Shown: positions 16,047 through 24,582 of the stretch, piece by piece
Numbering within the stretch: the first letter of the stretch is position 1
How the letters are laid out: each line of letters begins with the position of its first letter
DNA from: Candidatus Saccharibacteria bacterium UBA6040
GTDB lineage: Bacteria > Patescibacteriota > Saccharimonadia > Saccharimonadales > Saccharimonadaceae
Length of the DNA stretch: 64,000 nucleotides
Direction: 5' to 3'
NCBI GenBank assembly: GCA_002429245.1
Contig: DIZA01000002.1
Span: forward strand, 1 to 64,000
The notes under the pieces: model-generated
Database searches by the model: none
The model's input: only the letters and a program-made list of their open reading frames with translations
Told to the model about the DNA's origin: nothing
Translations under genes and position numbers: made by a program

Positions 16047-17732
16047 ATGTCACTCATCGAAGACATCTTAACGAACCGAGGAATAACGCCCGACAAACGG
16101 GCTGTTTTTTTGTCGCCAGCGTATGAACAAAAGCATGATCCGTTTCTACTACCAGATATGCAGGCGGCGGTTGATCGGCTAGTAATAGCGCAGGATAAGC
16201 AACAGAATATCACGATTTATGGCGACTATGACATCGATGGATTAACTGCGACGACGGTGCTTATCGACGCTTTGGCAAGCTTTGGGTTTCAGAATGTTTC
16301 CGCCTTCATTCCAAATCGTTTTGTTGAAGGCTATGGATTGACGGTTGATGCCGTTGAGAAGATTGCCGCCACTGGTGCCGAACTTATTTTGACCGTCGAC
16401 TGCGGAAGTTTGAGCCATAAAGAAATCGAGCGAGCGAATGAACTGGGCGTCGACGTGATTGTCACTGATCATCACAATGTTGCCGATACGCCACCGCCAG
16501 CAATCGCGACGATTAACCCAAAGCGACTTCTGCACGATCATCCCGATAGTTATGAAGGCTTTGTATTGAAGCTTGATGCCGACAAAACGCTGTATCCATT
16601 TCTTGATATCCCAGGGGTAGGAGTGGCGTTCAAGCTCGTCCAAGCACTGCAGACTGTTTTTGAAGGGCTCCCGACAGGCCAAGAGAAGTGGCTCCTTGAC
16701 CTTGTTGCACTTGGCACGGTCTGCGACGTCGTGACGTTGATCGACGAAAATCGCATGCACGTTTTTTGGGGGCTGAAGGTCCTGTCCGGGACGCGCCGTC
16801 CGGGCCTGAAAGCGCTTATGGCGGTCGCTGGCATCCGACCTGAGGCTTTGAACGCTCGCAGCCTTGGCTTCGGTCTGGGGCCTCGTATGAATGCCTCAGG
16901 GCGTATGGAGACTGCGCAGCATTCGCTCGATCTCCTGACTGCAACCGATGGACTAAAAGCTTTGGAAATTGCCAACCAACTGGATGCAATGAATAAAGCC
17001 CGTCGCGCCGAACAGGATGAGATCTTGAAGGCAGCGATTATTCAGGCAGAGGAATTCGCTTCGATGCCCGTATTGGTTGTCAGTGCATCGGGCTGGAATC
17101 ACGGCATCGTCGGCATCGTTGCGGCGAAACTTCTCGAAAAGTACAAGAAACCGACCTATGTGTTGGAAGAAATGGGTGAAGAATCAAAAGGTTCGGCCAG
17201 AAGTTACGGTGACTTTAGCGCCGCCGATGCGATTCGTGCCGCAGACGACATTATTACAAAGGGCGGGGGACACAAACTGGCCGCCGGCGTGACCTTGCCT
17301 ACCAAGAACATTCCAGCATTCCGAAAACGAGTGAACGATTTCTATAAGCAACAAAAACTCATCAATCAGTCGTTATTATTACTGCCAAAAGCAGATAGCG
17401 ATGCCAAGCTACACGACCTTGACGAAGCGCTCGTTGATGCACTCAAGCAACTCGAGCCATTTGGGAGTGGTAATCCGCAACCAATCTTAAAGTCGCACAA
17501 TGTCGTTGTCGTGAATCAACGTAAAATGGGTGCCGATAATCAGCATGTTAAATTAACGCTTGAGATGGAAAAGCGAAAAGTCGACATGATCGCCTTTAAT
17601 GCACCAGATCATTTCTTTGTTGAGCCGGGTGAGACTGTGACCGTGTGGTATACCGTTGATGTGGATGAGTGGAACGGCCGACGGAATGTCGAAGGGCAAT
17701 TACTTCACCTTGAACAATCGGTAGTCGACTAG
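16047..17732 (+). CDS. recJ: Single-stranded-DNA exonuclease RecJ
   Basis: 561 residues. DHH-family motifs are intact: YGDYDIDG (58-65), LTVDCGS (115-121) and DHH (141-143), followed by the DHHA1 domain with a GGGHKLAAG loop and a C-terminal OB domain ending near the stop. It degrades single-stranded DNA 5' to 3' in repair and recombination with Mn2+ at the DHH site. Length matches the family. It follows the small winged-helix gene closely. Confidence 0.95.
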   Translation: MSLIEDILTNRGITPDKRAVFLSPAYEQKHDPFLLPDMQAAVDRLVIAQDKQQNITIYGDYDIDGLTATTVLIDALASFGFQNVSAFIPNRFVEGYGLTVDAVEKIAATGAELILTVDCGSLSHKEIERANELGVDVIVTDHHNVADTPPPAIATINPKRLLHDHPDSYEGFVLKLDADKTLYPFLDIPGVGVAFKLVQALQTVFEGLPTGQEKWLLDLVALGTVCDVVTLIDENRMHVFWGLKVLSGTRRPGLKALMAVAGIRPEALNARSLGFGLGPRMNASGRMETAQHSLDLLTATDGLKALEIANQLDAMNKARRAEQDEILKAAIIQAEEFASMPVLVVSASGWNHGIVGIVAAKLLEKYKKPTYVLEEMGEESKGSARSYGDFSAADAIRAADDIITKGGGHKLAAGVTLPTKNIPAFRKRVNDFYKQQKLINQSLLLLPKADSDAKLHDLDEALVDALKQLEPFGSGNPQPILKSHNVVVVNQRKMGADNQHVKLTLEMEKRKVDMIAFNAPDHFFVEPGETVTVWYTVDVDEWNGRRNVEGQLLHLEQSVVD

Positions 17733-17734
17733 TA

Positions 17735-17763
17735 TTGCTTCATCGCCTGACATCTGTTACAAT
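17735..17763 (+). promoter_or_regulatory. rpsU promoter
   Basis: -35 TTGCTT (17735-17740), a 17-nt spacer and -10 TACAAT (17758-17763), 9 nt before the rpsU ATG, so the transcript has almost no leader and no Shine-Dalgarno sequence. Confidence 0.7.
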
Positions 17764-17772
17764 ACATCGCAT

Positions 17773-17988
17773 ATGGTACAAGTAACACGTAAAGACGAAC
17801 GAGAAGCAAACGAGAATATTATTCGTCGTTTCAACCGAAAGGTTTTGCAAAGTGGTGTCCTCGCAGAAGCGAAAGCTTCGATGCGATTCGCGAAACCAAT
17901 TAGCAAGCCTGAACGCCGTGCAAAAGCGATTATTCGCAAAGAGCGCAAAGCTGACAAGCTAAACAAAGCCCGCCTGGGTCTAAAGTAG
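17773..17988 (+). CDS. rpsU: 30S ribosomal protein bS21
   Basis: 71 residues, basic and helical, with the bS21 pattern NIIRRFNRKVLQSGVL and a KPERRAKAIIRKERKA tail. It sits on the 30S platform close to the anti-Shine-Dalgarno strand of 16S rRNA. It is directly followed by yqeY, an arrangement seen widely in bacteria. The gene itself has a leaderless-type promoter. Confidence 0.9.
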   Translation: MVQVTRKDEREANENIIRRFNRKVLQSGVLAEAKASMRFAKPISKPERRAKAIIRKERKADKLNKARLGLK

Positions 17989-17998
17989 TTCCGCTGTA

Positions 17999-18463
17999 AT
18001 GGCACAGGCTTTAAAAGCACAATTCGATCAAGATATAAAAGCCGCTCTTTTGAGCGGTGATCGTTTTTCTGCAAGCGTGCTTCGTGATTTTAAGGCTGCT
18101 GTTCTTAACGAAGAAGTCGCGCAAAAAAAACGTGAAGAAGGATTATCTGACGAAGAAATCGAAAAAGTTCTTATTCGTGAAGTAAAGAAACGTGCCGAGA
18201 GTGCCGCAATTTACGACGGTGCAGAGCGCCCAGAACTTGCACAGCAAGAACGTGCCGAGTCAAAAGTGCTTGAAGCCTACCTACCCGAACAAACTTCAGA
18301 GGCGGATATTAAAACTGCTGTTGATGAGGCGATTGTCGCTACCGGTGCAACCAGCCCAGCTCAAATGGGCCAAGTTATCGGTGCAGTCAAAAGCCAACTC
18401 GGCAACAGTGCTGACGGTGGAACAATCGCCCGTCTTGTTAAAGAAGCATTGGCTAATCTTTAG
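17999..18463 (+). CDS. yqeY: GatB/YqeY domain protein
   Basis: 154 residues. The N-terminal helical part (LKAQFDQDIKAALLSGD, VLRDFKAAVLNEE) and the C-terminal domain with QMGQVIGAVKS and DGGTIARLVKEAL match the YqeY family, related to the tRNA-binding tail of GatB. Its role is not established; a tRNA-dependent amidation or tRNA-handling function is inferred from homology. It is located 10 nt after rpsU. Confidence 0.88.
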   Translation: MAQALKAQFDQDIKAALLSGDRFSASVLRDFKAAVLNEEVAQKKREEGLSDEEIEKVLIREVKKRAESAAIYDGAERPELAQQERAESKVLEAYLPEQTSEADIKTAVDEAIVATGATSPAQMGQVIGAVKSQLGNSADGGTIARLVKEALANL

Positions 18464-18469
18464 CCACCC

Positions 18470-18475
18470 TATACT
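18470..18475 (+). promoter_or_regulatory. -10 box of adk
   Basis: TATACT 8 nt before the adk ATG, another leaderless-type spacing; no ribosome binding site lies between them. Confidence 0.55.
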
Positions 18476-18483
18476 ATAGAGAT

Positions 18484-19032
18484 ATGATTGTATTTTTCGG
18501 ACCTGCAGGAGCAGGAAAAAGCGTCCAAGGACAACTACTCGCAGCGCGGTTAAACTGGCGTTGGTTAAGTATCGGGCAAATCTTGCGTGATACGAAAGAT
18601 CCTGAAATCCACGCTGCAATGCGTGAGGGCATTCTTATTGATGTCAGCATTTCAGAGCGCGTTATGGGTGAAACGCTCGAGAGTGCCAAAGGCATTAGTG
18701 AATTGATTCTTGATGGCTTTCCACGCGAACTGCATCAGGCGGAGTGGCTTATCACCCACCAAGGTGATTACGATCGTCACGTGGACCTTGCGGTTGTTCT
18801 GGAAGTCCCGCGCGAAGAACTGCTAAAGCGTCTGGCGATTCGTGGACGTGCTGACGATACTCCTGAAGCGATCGATGAGCGCCTGAGTATTTATCGCCAA
18901 GAAATCTATCCGATTCTCGACTATCTTAGTGAACAAAACGTGCCAGTTGCACACATCGATGGTAACGCCACTGTTGGACAAGTACATGATCGAATTGTCG
19001 TCGAACTGACTAATCGAGGACTTGCCGAATAA
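18484..19032 (+). CDS. adk: Adenylate kinase, short form
   Basis: 182 residues: P-loop GPAGAGKS (6-13), NMP-binding region with SIGQILRD, and the LDGFPRE motif. The LID is the short type (RGRADDTPEAIDERL) without the zinc-binding cysteines of long bacterial forms. The enzyme interconverts ATP+AMP and 2 ADP. It overlaps the downstream map start by one base (TAATG), so the two are translationally coupled. In other bacteria adk-map lie in the secY operon; here the pair stands apart from ribosomal protein genes. Confidence 0.93.
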   Translation: MIVFFGPAGAGKSVQGQLLAARLNWRWLSIGQILRDTKDPEIHAAMREGILIDVSISERVMGETLESAKGISELILDGFPRELHQAEWLITHQGDYDRHVDLAVVLEVPREELLKRLAIRGRADDTPEAIDERLSIYRQEIYPILDYLSEQNVPVAHIDGNATVGQVHDRIVVELTNRGLAE

Positions 19033-19787
19033 TGCACGGTCCCGTCAAAACTGATGCCGAAATTCAAGCAATGCGCGAAGGCGGTAAGATCCTCGCGACT
19101 ATTTTTGATGGTCTTAAGAAGCGAATTAAACCCGGTGTCAGCGAAAAAGAACTCGACGCTTGGGTTGATAAAGAAATTATGCGACTTGGTGCAATTGCGA
19201 CGTATAAAACCGCTGAAGTTAATTTCCCCGCAGCGATCTGTATCTCGGTAAACGAGCAAGTCGTCCACGGTATCCCGACGGACTACATCCTGCAGGCAGG
19301 GGACATTGCGAGTTTTGACCTCGTTATTACCTATAAAGGCATGAAGACCGACAGCGCATTTAGTGTCGTCGTCGGTGATAAACCAAACGGTGCCCAAAAG
19401 CATTTACTGAATGCTACCGAACGAAGTCTTTACGCAGGTATTGATGCAATTAAAGGTCCCGTCCGAGCCGGTGACATTGGCGCTGCTGTCGAAAAAGTAT
19501 TGAAAGAAGCAAAACTTGGCATTATTCGCGAACTCGTTGGTCACGGTGTTGGTCACGAAATGCACCAAGACCCTGAAGTACCAAACTATGGCCGAAAAGG
19601 AACAGGCGCATTCTTAACTCCTGGTGATACAATTGCAATCGAACCAATGGCAACGCTTGGTGGCGAACGCGTCAGACAAGACGACGACGGCTGGACTATC
19701 TCGACCCGAGACGGCAGCCTTGCTGCTCATTTCGAACATACAGTGCTAATCACTGAAAACGGTGCTGAAATCTTAACCCAATTGTAG
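19032..19787 (+). CDS. map: Methionine aminopeptidase type I
   Basis: 251 residues with the pita-bread fold signatures: the ICISVNEQVVHGIP segment, metal ligand Asp residues in ASFDLV and MKTDSAF, HGVGHEMHQDP and the terminal IEPMA...HFEHTVLIT Glu ligands. It removes the initiator Met after deformylation. No N-terminal extension. The start overlaps the adk stop; the Nudix gene follows after 7 nt. Confidence 0.95.
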   Translation: MHGPVKTDAEIQAMREGGKILATIFDGLKKRIKPGVSEKELDAWVDKEIMRLGAIATYKTAEVNFPAAICISVNEQVVHGIPTDYILQAGDIASFDLVITYKGMKTDSAFSVVVGDKPNGAQKHLLNATERSLYAGIDAIKGPVRAGDIGAAVEKVLKEAKLGIIRELVGHGVGHEMHQDPEVPNYGRKGTGAFLTPGDTIAIEPMATLGGERVRQDDDGWTISTRDGSLAAHFEHTVLITENGAEILTQL

Positions 19788-19794
19788 GAATAAA

Positions 19795-20220
19795 ATGATT
19801 GAATACGATCCAAATTACGTCGAGGTAAAACATTTTTATCGAGTTGGCGTGAAAGTTGTTGTCATAAATGGTAATAATGAAGTCTTGATCCTCAGGCGAT
19901 CAGACAAAACACCCCGCGCAGGTGGCTGGGATCTTCCTGGCGGTGCTGTCGACGAAAACGAAGCTCCTGAAGCAGCTGCAATCCGCGAAACCATTGAAGA
20001 AACAGGCGTCGTCACTGAACACCAAAAGATTATCGTCTCTGACTATATTCCACACACCGACCCCTGGGTCATTCTTGGCTTTAGCGTCCATGTCGACCAA
20101 CCTGAAGTCACGCTCAGCTGGGAACACGACGAATACCAATGGATCCCCATCGACGACATCGAATCGACCGAACTTCCCGAAGGCTACAAACTACTCGTCC
20201 GCGTTGCTCAAAACAGCTAG
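19795..20220 (+). CDS. Nudix hydrolase
   Basis: 141 residues with a complete Nudix box: Gly-rich GWDLPGGAVDENE followed by the catalytic REtIEETG helix. It cleaves nucleoside diphosphate derivatives; the substrate cannot be told from sequence. The acidic strand pattern EWIPIDDIESTELPEG-like at the C-terminus is typical of MutT/ADP-ribose types. It closes the adk-map-Nudix operon and is followed directly by element B. Confidence 0.88.
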   Translation: MIEYDPNYVEVKHFYRVGVKVVVINGNNEVLILRRSDKTPRAGGWDLPGGAVDENEAPEAAAIRETIEETGVVTEHQKIIVSDYIPHTDPWVILGFSVHVDQPEVTLSWEHDEYQWIPIDDIESTELPEGYKLLVRVAQNS

Positions 20221-20227
20221 CCTCATT

Positions 20228-20346
20228 CCATCCTTTCCTCCCCGTTCTCTCTCGGAGGCCACTCTACAGGTGACTTTGTCAGCCTGTGGCGTTCGGCTCG
20301 CCCTGAAGGGGACATCCTCCTCTAGAAAACGGGGAGGAAAGGATGG
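20228..20346 (-). repeat. Structured intergenic element, copy B
   Basis: A perfect 19-bp outer stem, CCATCCTTTCCTCCCCGTT (20228-20246) with its complement at 20328-20346. The core is read on the minus strand and is nearly identical to copy C: GAGG/CCTC stem, CCC-TTCA-GGG hairpin, CGAGCCGAACGCC, hairpin ACAGG-c-TGAC/GTCA-CCTGT and AGAGTGG. Together with copy C it brackets the unit at 20370-21105 as inverted repeats. Confidence 0.9.
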
Positions 20347-20369
20347 GGCAAGGTTGGGTATTTTGGTGC

Positions 20370-20375
20370 TATAAT
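20370..20375 (+). promoter_or_regulatory. -10 box of the small leaderless ORF
   Basis: A perfect TATAAT located exactly 6 nt before ATG 20382, and 24 nt outside the outer stem of element B. Confidence 0.65.
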
Positions 20376-20381
20376 TTGACT

Positions 20382-20504
20382 ATGAATAACGAAGGCGTGA
20401 CCAAAGGATCTGTGAACCACCCTATAGCTAGTCCGGTAAGCCTAGTTGATGTAACCCCTGTGGTTGAAAAAATCGTTGAAGTTGACGATAAAAACGTAGG
20501 TTGA
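20382..20504 (+). CDS. Small leaderless protein, 40 residues
   Basis: An ATG-TGA frame of 40 codons, begun 6 nt after a perfect TATAAT and ending one base before the next gene (TGA-T-ATG). The peptide is mildly acidic with a VSLVDVTPVVEKIVEVDD stretch and no membrane segment. Promoter position and tight coupling to the next gene support expression. It could be a small partner of the membrane protein or a leader peptide that drives its translation. Confidence 0.55.
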   Translation: MNNEGVTKGSVNHPIASPVSLVDVTPVVEKIVEVDDKNVG

Positions 20505-20505
20505 T

Positions 20506-21105
20506 ATGGGAGTGAAAAACAAAGCCCCATTTCAGAAAAGTGTAGAACACGCTATGGAACTAAGGGGTATTGATGTCGGGACCGCAGTAACAGAAGTTCA
20601 GGCAAGATACGATAGCTTCATTGAGAGAAATGAAAAACTTGTTCAAAGGCAAAATGATCAAGGAAATAGGGCTCAGATTCAGTTGATATCTCACTTTGCC
20701 CTGCTCGCAACACTAGCGCTAACGGTTACCGGGTTTCTAATTACTCAGACCGAACAGCCCCTCACCGATCCACAAAAGAACCTCATACTCGTAATCCTAC
20801 TTGCGCAGGCGGTTTCACTCTTTTTTGGAGCATTAGACTATTTGCAAACGATAAAATTTCACATGGTTTGGGCTAAAGTCTATCAGCTAGTTGGAAGAGA
20901 AGTTGAGAAACGGGTCGGCTCGGGAGATATACAGACAGTTAATGAGATGGGCGAGATTGAGCAGGATTTGGTTAATAAGACATCTGAGAGCACGAAAGTG
21001 TGGATTACGTATCTTATGGTTATATTTTGTTTAGTAGGCTTAGGGCTTCTGATCTTTCTATTTTATGCATATTTTTTTGACGTACCTTTCTGGCAAAACT
21101 CCTAA
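20506..21105 (+). CDS. Three-helix membrane protein, unknown function
   Basis: 199 residues. A charged, helical N-terminal region (1-60, with RYDSFIERNEKLVQRQND) precedes transmembrane segments at about 63-82, 92-110 and 167-192; a cytoplasmic helical stretch lies between the second and third. The arrangement is reminiscent of small SLATT-type membrane proteins (often effectors in conflict systems), but the match is only architectural. The start lies 1 nt after the 40-residue ORF. The pair is enclosed by inverted structured elements B and C, which suggests a discrete, possibly transferable unit. Confidence 0.55.
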   Translation: MGVKNKAPFQKSVEHAMELRGIDVGTAVTEVQARYDSFIERNEKLVQRQNDQGNRAQIQLISHFALLATLALTVTGFLITQTEQPLTDPQKNLILVILLAQAVSLFFGALDYLQTIKFHMVWAKVYQLVGREVEKRVGSGDIQTVNEMGEIEQDLVNKTSESTKVWITYLMVIFCLVGLGLLIFLFYAYFFDVPFWQNS

Positions 21106-21129
21106 CGGCTATACACTCTAGGCGCATCT

Positions 21130-21248
21130 CAACAATCCACCAGTTAGTTGACCGAAGAGGATGTCCCCGAAAGGGCGAGCCGAACGCCACAGGCTGACGA
21201 AGTCACCTGTAGAGTGGCCTCTGAAGGCGACAAACTGGCGGATTGTTG
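21130..21248 (+). repeat. Structured intergenic element, copy C
   Basis: Outer stem CAACAATCC-a-CCAGTT (21130-21145) with AACTGG-c-GGATTGTTG (21233-21248). Inside: AGAGG/CCTCT, CCC-GAAA-GGG, CGAGCCGAACGCC, ACAGG-c-TGAC/GTCA-CCTGT and AGAGTGG. The core agrees with B almost base for base although the outer stems are unrelated. Confidence 0.9.
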
Positions 21249-21290
21249 CGCTGAACTATAAGAAATTGGCTATTATTTAGTTTTGTGACT

Positions 21291-21318
21291 TTGCAACATC
21301 AGGCGTAAGCGATATACT
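21291..21318 (+). promoter_or_regulatory. ftsA promoter
   Basis: -35 TTGCAA (21291-21296), a 16-nt spacer and -10 TATACT (21313-21318), 7 nt before the ftsA ATG: a leaderless-type start. Confidence 0.6.
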
Positions 21319-21325
21319 AAGCTTC

Positions 21326-22564
21326 ATGCAAGAAGGTTCTACCTACGCCGTCGGAATTGACGTTGGAACAACGACTGTCAGAACCGTAGTGGCACACATT
21401 GACGGTTCAACAGGCGTTCCAACTATTGTTGGTGTCGGCCAAGCTCCAAACAGCGGCATGCGCAAAGGCGTTGTCGTTAACTTAAACGGTCCTGCGCAAG
21501 CTATCGATGATGCGCTGGGCGAAGCAGAACGAATGAGTGGCTATCAAGTCGACTCAGCGACAATTAGCGTCAATGGCGCTCACATCTTAAGCACACACGC
21601 GGACGGCATGGTTGCTGTCGGCGCTGCTGACCACGAAATTACTCGGGATGACTTATCTCGCATCGAAGAAGTCGCAACTTTAGGAAAAGTTCCTGCGAAC
21701 CGCGAAATTCTCGACGTGATTCCTCACGCATATAAATTAGATGGCCAAGATAACATCAAAGATCCACTCGGCATGACCGGAACGCGTCTTGAAATTGATG
21801 CACATGTCATTTCGGGACTCAGCCCATACCTCGTGAATGTCCAAAAAGCCTCTGAAACGGCGAAAGTTCAGCCAAATGCGATCGTTCCAACGGCAATTGC
21901 CGCCGCTCGTGCCGTACTGGGTGAACAACAACTTGAAAACGGCGTTGCAGTTATCGACATGGGTGGCGCAACCACCAGCATCGCCGTCTATGAAGAGGGC
22001 GACCTGCAATATGTTGGTGTTGTGCCAATTGGTGGCGTGAACATCACTAACGACCTCGCAATCGGCCTCAAGACCGATCCTGAAGTTGCTGAAAAGATTA
22101 AACTCGAACATGCCTCTGCAATTATTCGCAAAGAAGACGCTGGCATCAGCTTGAAACACGATGGGGAAGTGCTGACATTCAAAACCAGTGATATCGATGA
22201 AATCGTCGAAGCGCGCCTTGAGGAAATTTTTGAGTCAATTCAGCTGCAACTTCGAAAAGCAGGCCGAGCGGGCAAATTGCCAAGCGGTGTTGTCTTAACT
22301 GGTGGCGGTGCACAATTAAAGCATATTGCTGAGTATGCCAAGAACTTCCTTGGTCTGGCCGCTCGCGTCGGCAAACCAACGGGCTACGGCGGTGTTGCCG
22401 ATCACATCGAAAAGCCTTCATTCGCCACTGCTATCGGATTGATGCTTGTTGATGCAGAACGTATTGCCGTCGATGGGCGCAGTTCAAAAAGTAAGAAATC
22501 GAACCACACGATAAAGGACGCTCAAGGCTTCCTGACGAAATTATTTGCTCGATTTAGAGCTTAG
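21326..22564 (+). CDS. ftsA: Cell division protein FtsA
   Basis: 412 residues with the actin-like ATPase layout: VGIDVGTTTVRTVV at 9-22, the SHS2 (1C) domain, VIDMGGATTSIAVY as phosphate-2 and VLTGGGAQLKHI as the adenosine motif. The C-terminus ends KLFARFRA, a plausible amphipathic membrane-targeting helix. FtsA tethers FtsZ to the membrane and recruits the divisome. It is followed by ftsZ after 83 nt, with a second promoter between them. Confidence 0.94.
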   Translation: MQEGSTYAVGIDVGTTTVRTVVAHIDGSTGVPTIVGVGQAPNSGMRKGVVVNLNGPAQAIDDALGEAERMSGYQVDSATISVNGAHILSTHADGMVAVGAADHEITRDDLSRIEEVATLGKVPANREILDVIPHAYKLDGQDNIKDPLGMTGTRLEIDAHVISGLSPYLVNVQKASETAKVQPNAIVPTAIAAARAVLGEQQLENGVAVIDMGGATTSIAVYEEGDLQYVGVVPIGGVNITNDLAIGLKTDPEVAEKIKLEHASAIIRKEDAGISLKHDGEVLTFKTSDIDEIVEARLEEIFESIQLQLRKAGRAGKLPSGVVLTGGGAQLKHIAEYAKNFLGLAARVGKPTGYGGVADHIEKPSFATAIGLMLVDAERIAVDGRSSKSKKSNHTIKDAQGFLTKLFARFRA

Positions 22565-22599
22565 TATCCGCCACCCCTTTATTACATGCGTCGAAATGG

Positions 22600-22605
22600 T
22601 ATACT
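22600..22605 (+). promoter_or_regulatory. ftsZ internal promoter -10
   Basis: TATACT about 42 nt upstream of the ftsZ start, in the gap after ftsA; the leader contains AGGAG. It would allow ftsZ to be made in excess over ftsA. Confidence 0.5.
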
Positions 22606-22647
22606 GGGAAAAGATAAGTAGAAGAGACTGAGGAGAAAAGGGACGAC

Positions 22648-23844
22648 ATGCCTGAAGTAAAGCCAAGTGATATACAGACGTTTGCCAGCATTAAGGTGGT
22701 TGGTGTTGGTGGTGCCGGTGGTTCAGCAGTTAACCGCATGAAAGATGCTGGACTTGCTGGAGTTCAATTTATTGCCATGAACACAGATGCGCAAGCACTC
22801 CATAATTCTAAAGCAGATATCAAGATTCACCTCGGTCACAGCACCACTGGTGGACTTGGTGCAGGTGCAGATCCAACTGTTGGTGAAGCCGCAGCGAACG
22901 AAACTCGTGAAGAAATCAAAGACGCCCTTCAAGGTGCTGACATGGTCTTCGTTACGATCGGTGCTGGTGGTGGAACTGGTTCAGGTGCTGGGTACGTTGT
23001 GGCGGAAGTCGCTCGTGAACTCGGCATCCTTGTGGTTGGTGTTGCAACCAAGCCATTTAGCTTCGAAGGTGAAAAGCGCCGTCAGAACGCTGACTGGGCT
23101 ATTTCTCAACTTCGTCGCCACGTCGACACACTGATTACCATCCCTAACGACCGTCTCCTTCAGACGATCGACCGCCGCACGCCGCTTCTTGAGACATTCA
23201 AGATTGCTGATGACGTGCTTCGCCAGGGTGTTCAAGGTATTTCAGAGCTAATCACCGAACACGGTTTGATTAACCTCGACTTTGCCGACGTAAAAGCGAT
23301 TATGAGCAACGCAGGCTCGGCTCTTATGGGTATTGGCCGTGCAAGTGGTGACAACCGTGCTTCACAGGCCGCCCAGCAAGCGATTGAGTCACCACTCATC
23401 GAAGTATCAATCGATGGCGCAAAGGGTGTCCTGTTCAACGTGACAGGTGGCTACGACATGAGTATGTCTGAAATCCAAGAAGCTGCCGAGATCATCACCA
23501 GCGCTGTTTCGCCGGATGCAAACATCATCTTTGGTGCAACCTTGAAGCCTGAAATCGAAGATGAACTGATCATCACTGTCATCGCGACTGGGTTTGACTC
23601 AGCCTATTTCCAAGAAACTGAAACTGAACAGCAAGAAGCCCAAACCACACAGCTCAACGACCGTATGGCTGATGAAGTTGTTAATGATGTCGACATGAAT
23701 CTTGATCACAGCGAAGCAGCGGCAATCTTTAATGAAGAACCAGCAGATAACATCTGGAGTCAGCCTGTTGAACACGAAGAAGAGTCAGACACACCTGCCT
23801 TCCTTCGCCGCCGCAAAAAGCGCAATAAAAAGTCAGAGGAGTAG
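22648..23844 (+). CDS. ftsZ: Cell division protein FtsZ
   Basis: 398 residues. The tubulin signature GGGTGSG is at 107-113, and the GTPase T7 loop region ([11 protein letters not shown]) is intact. The C-terminal linker is acidic and ends in [26 protein letters not shown] matches the conserved FtsA-binding peptide, followed by an unusually basic extension. It polymerises into the Z ring. Good AGGAG site 9-13 nt before the ATG. Confidence 0.96.
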   Translation: MPEVKPSDIQTFASIKVVGVGGAGGSAVNRMKDAGLAGVQFIAMNTDAQALHNSKADIKIHLGHSTTGGLGAGADPTVGEAAANETREEIKDALQGADMVFVTIGAGGGTGSGAGYVVAEVARELGILVVGVATKPFSFEGEKRRQNADWAISQLRRHVDTLITIPNDRLLQTIDRRTPLLETFKIADDVLRQGVQGISELITEHGLINLDFADVKAIMSNAGSALMGIGRASGDNRASQAAQQAIESPLIEVSIDGAKGVLFNVTGGYDMSMSEIQEAAEIITSAVSPDANIIFGATLKPEIEDELIITVIATGFDSAYFQETETEQQEAQTTQLNDRMADEVVNDVDMNLDHSEAAAIFNEEPADNIWSQPVEHEEESDTPAFLRRRKKRNKKSEE

Positions 23845-23850
23845 ACAACA

Positions 23851-24315
23851 ATGGCACAATTAAACATTGGTGACAGTCGAGTTATCGAATCGCGCGAAGT
23901 CAGCGATGGTGTCACTATTCGTCGTCGTCGGGAATCTCCAGACGGCAAGCGATTTACGACCTATGAACGTATCGAAAAGCCGAATCTTGCGGTGATCAAA
24001 AAAAATGGAACACGAACGTTGTTCGACCGTGACAAACTTTCGATTGCTGTGAAGCGTTCTGTCGGAAAGTTCTTCGATTCAGAGGTAGAAGTCGAAGAAA
24101 TGATCGACGAAATCGAAGATGGCCTTTACGCTCTTGGTGAAAACGAGATTACCTCAAAGCAAATTGGCGACAAAGTACTCGACGAACTGGCGATCCGTAA
24201 TGAAGTTGCCTACGTCCGTTTTGCTAGTGTTTACCAAGACTTCAAAACTCTTGATGACTTCGTGCAAATTCTTGAACAACGAAAGCAAGTGAACGAACAA
24301 AAGAAGGTTGCTTAA
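23851..24315 (+). CDS. nrdR: NrdR-like ATP-cone protein lacking the zinc ribbon
   Basis: 154 residues. The fused pattern SRVIESREVSDGVTIRRRR then RFTTYERIE aligns with canonical NrdR, and an ATP-cone follows (about 47-135). Canonical NrdR opens with a four-Cys zinc ribbon used for DNA binding; here all four cysteines are absent (the third and fourth are replaced within RESPDGKRF). NrdR represses ribonucleotide reductase genes when dATP is high; without the ribbon, DNA binding must use other residues or the role has changed. Co-transcribed with ftsZ (6-nt gap). Confidence 0.85.
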   Translation: MAQLNIGDSRVIESREVSDGVTIRRRRESPDGKRFTTYERIEKPNLAVIKKNGTRTLFDRDKLSIAVKRSVGKFFDSEVEVEEMIDEIEDGLYALGENEITSKQIGDKVLDELAIRNEVAYVRFASVYQDFKTLDDFVQILEQRKQVNEQKKVA

Positions 24316-24321
24316 ATCGCT

Positions 24322-24582
24322 ATGCGTGTCGTGGTGGTCTATAGAGAACAGACTGACTACGCGCGTCAGGTGATTGATTTCTTAGCTGACTTCAAGCGCC
24401 AAACGGGGCACGACCTCGAGACTCTGGACCCTGAGTCTTCAGCCGGCATCGATTTCACGCAGGTGTACGACATCATGGAACTGCCGACGATTATCGCGAT
24501 TTCCGATGAGGGAGCATTACAAAATACATGGGTAGGATTGCCGCTGCCAACAATAAGTGAGGTAAGTTATTATGTCCAATAA
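24322..24582 (+). CDS. Thioredoxin-fold protein without CxxC
   Basis: 86 residues with an apparent beta-alpha-beta thioredoxin-like order (MRVVVVYRE, a long helix, LETLDPES, then MELPTIIAISDEG). The cis-Pro element (ELPT) is visible, but the active-site CxxC is missing, so it is unlikely to be a redox enzyme itself. Its 3' end overlaps the VKOR gene by 11 nt, suggesting that it works with that membrane oxidoreductase or is translationally coupled to it. Confidence 0.6.
   Translation: MRVVVVYREQTDYARQVIDFLADFKRQTGHDLETLDPESSAGIDFTQVYDIMELPTIIAISDEGALQNTWVGLPLPTISEVSYYVQ

Noticed and set aside
2489..21248. Integron-type attC sites as an explanation for the hairpin elements
   Set aside because: attC sites keep conserved outer core sites (RYYYAAC, GTTRRRY) with variable middles. 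Elements A, B, C and E have the reverse: variable outer stems and conserved interiors. No integrase is in the window.
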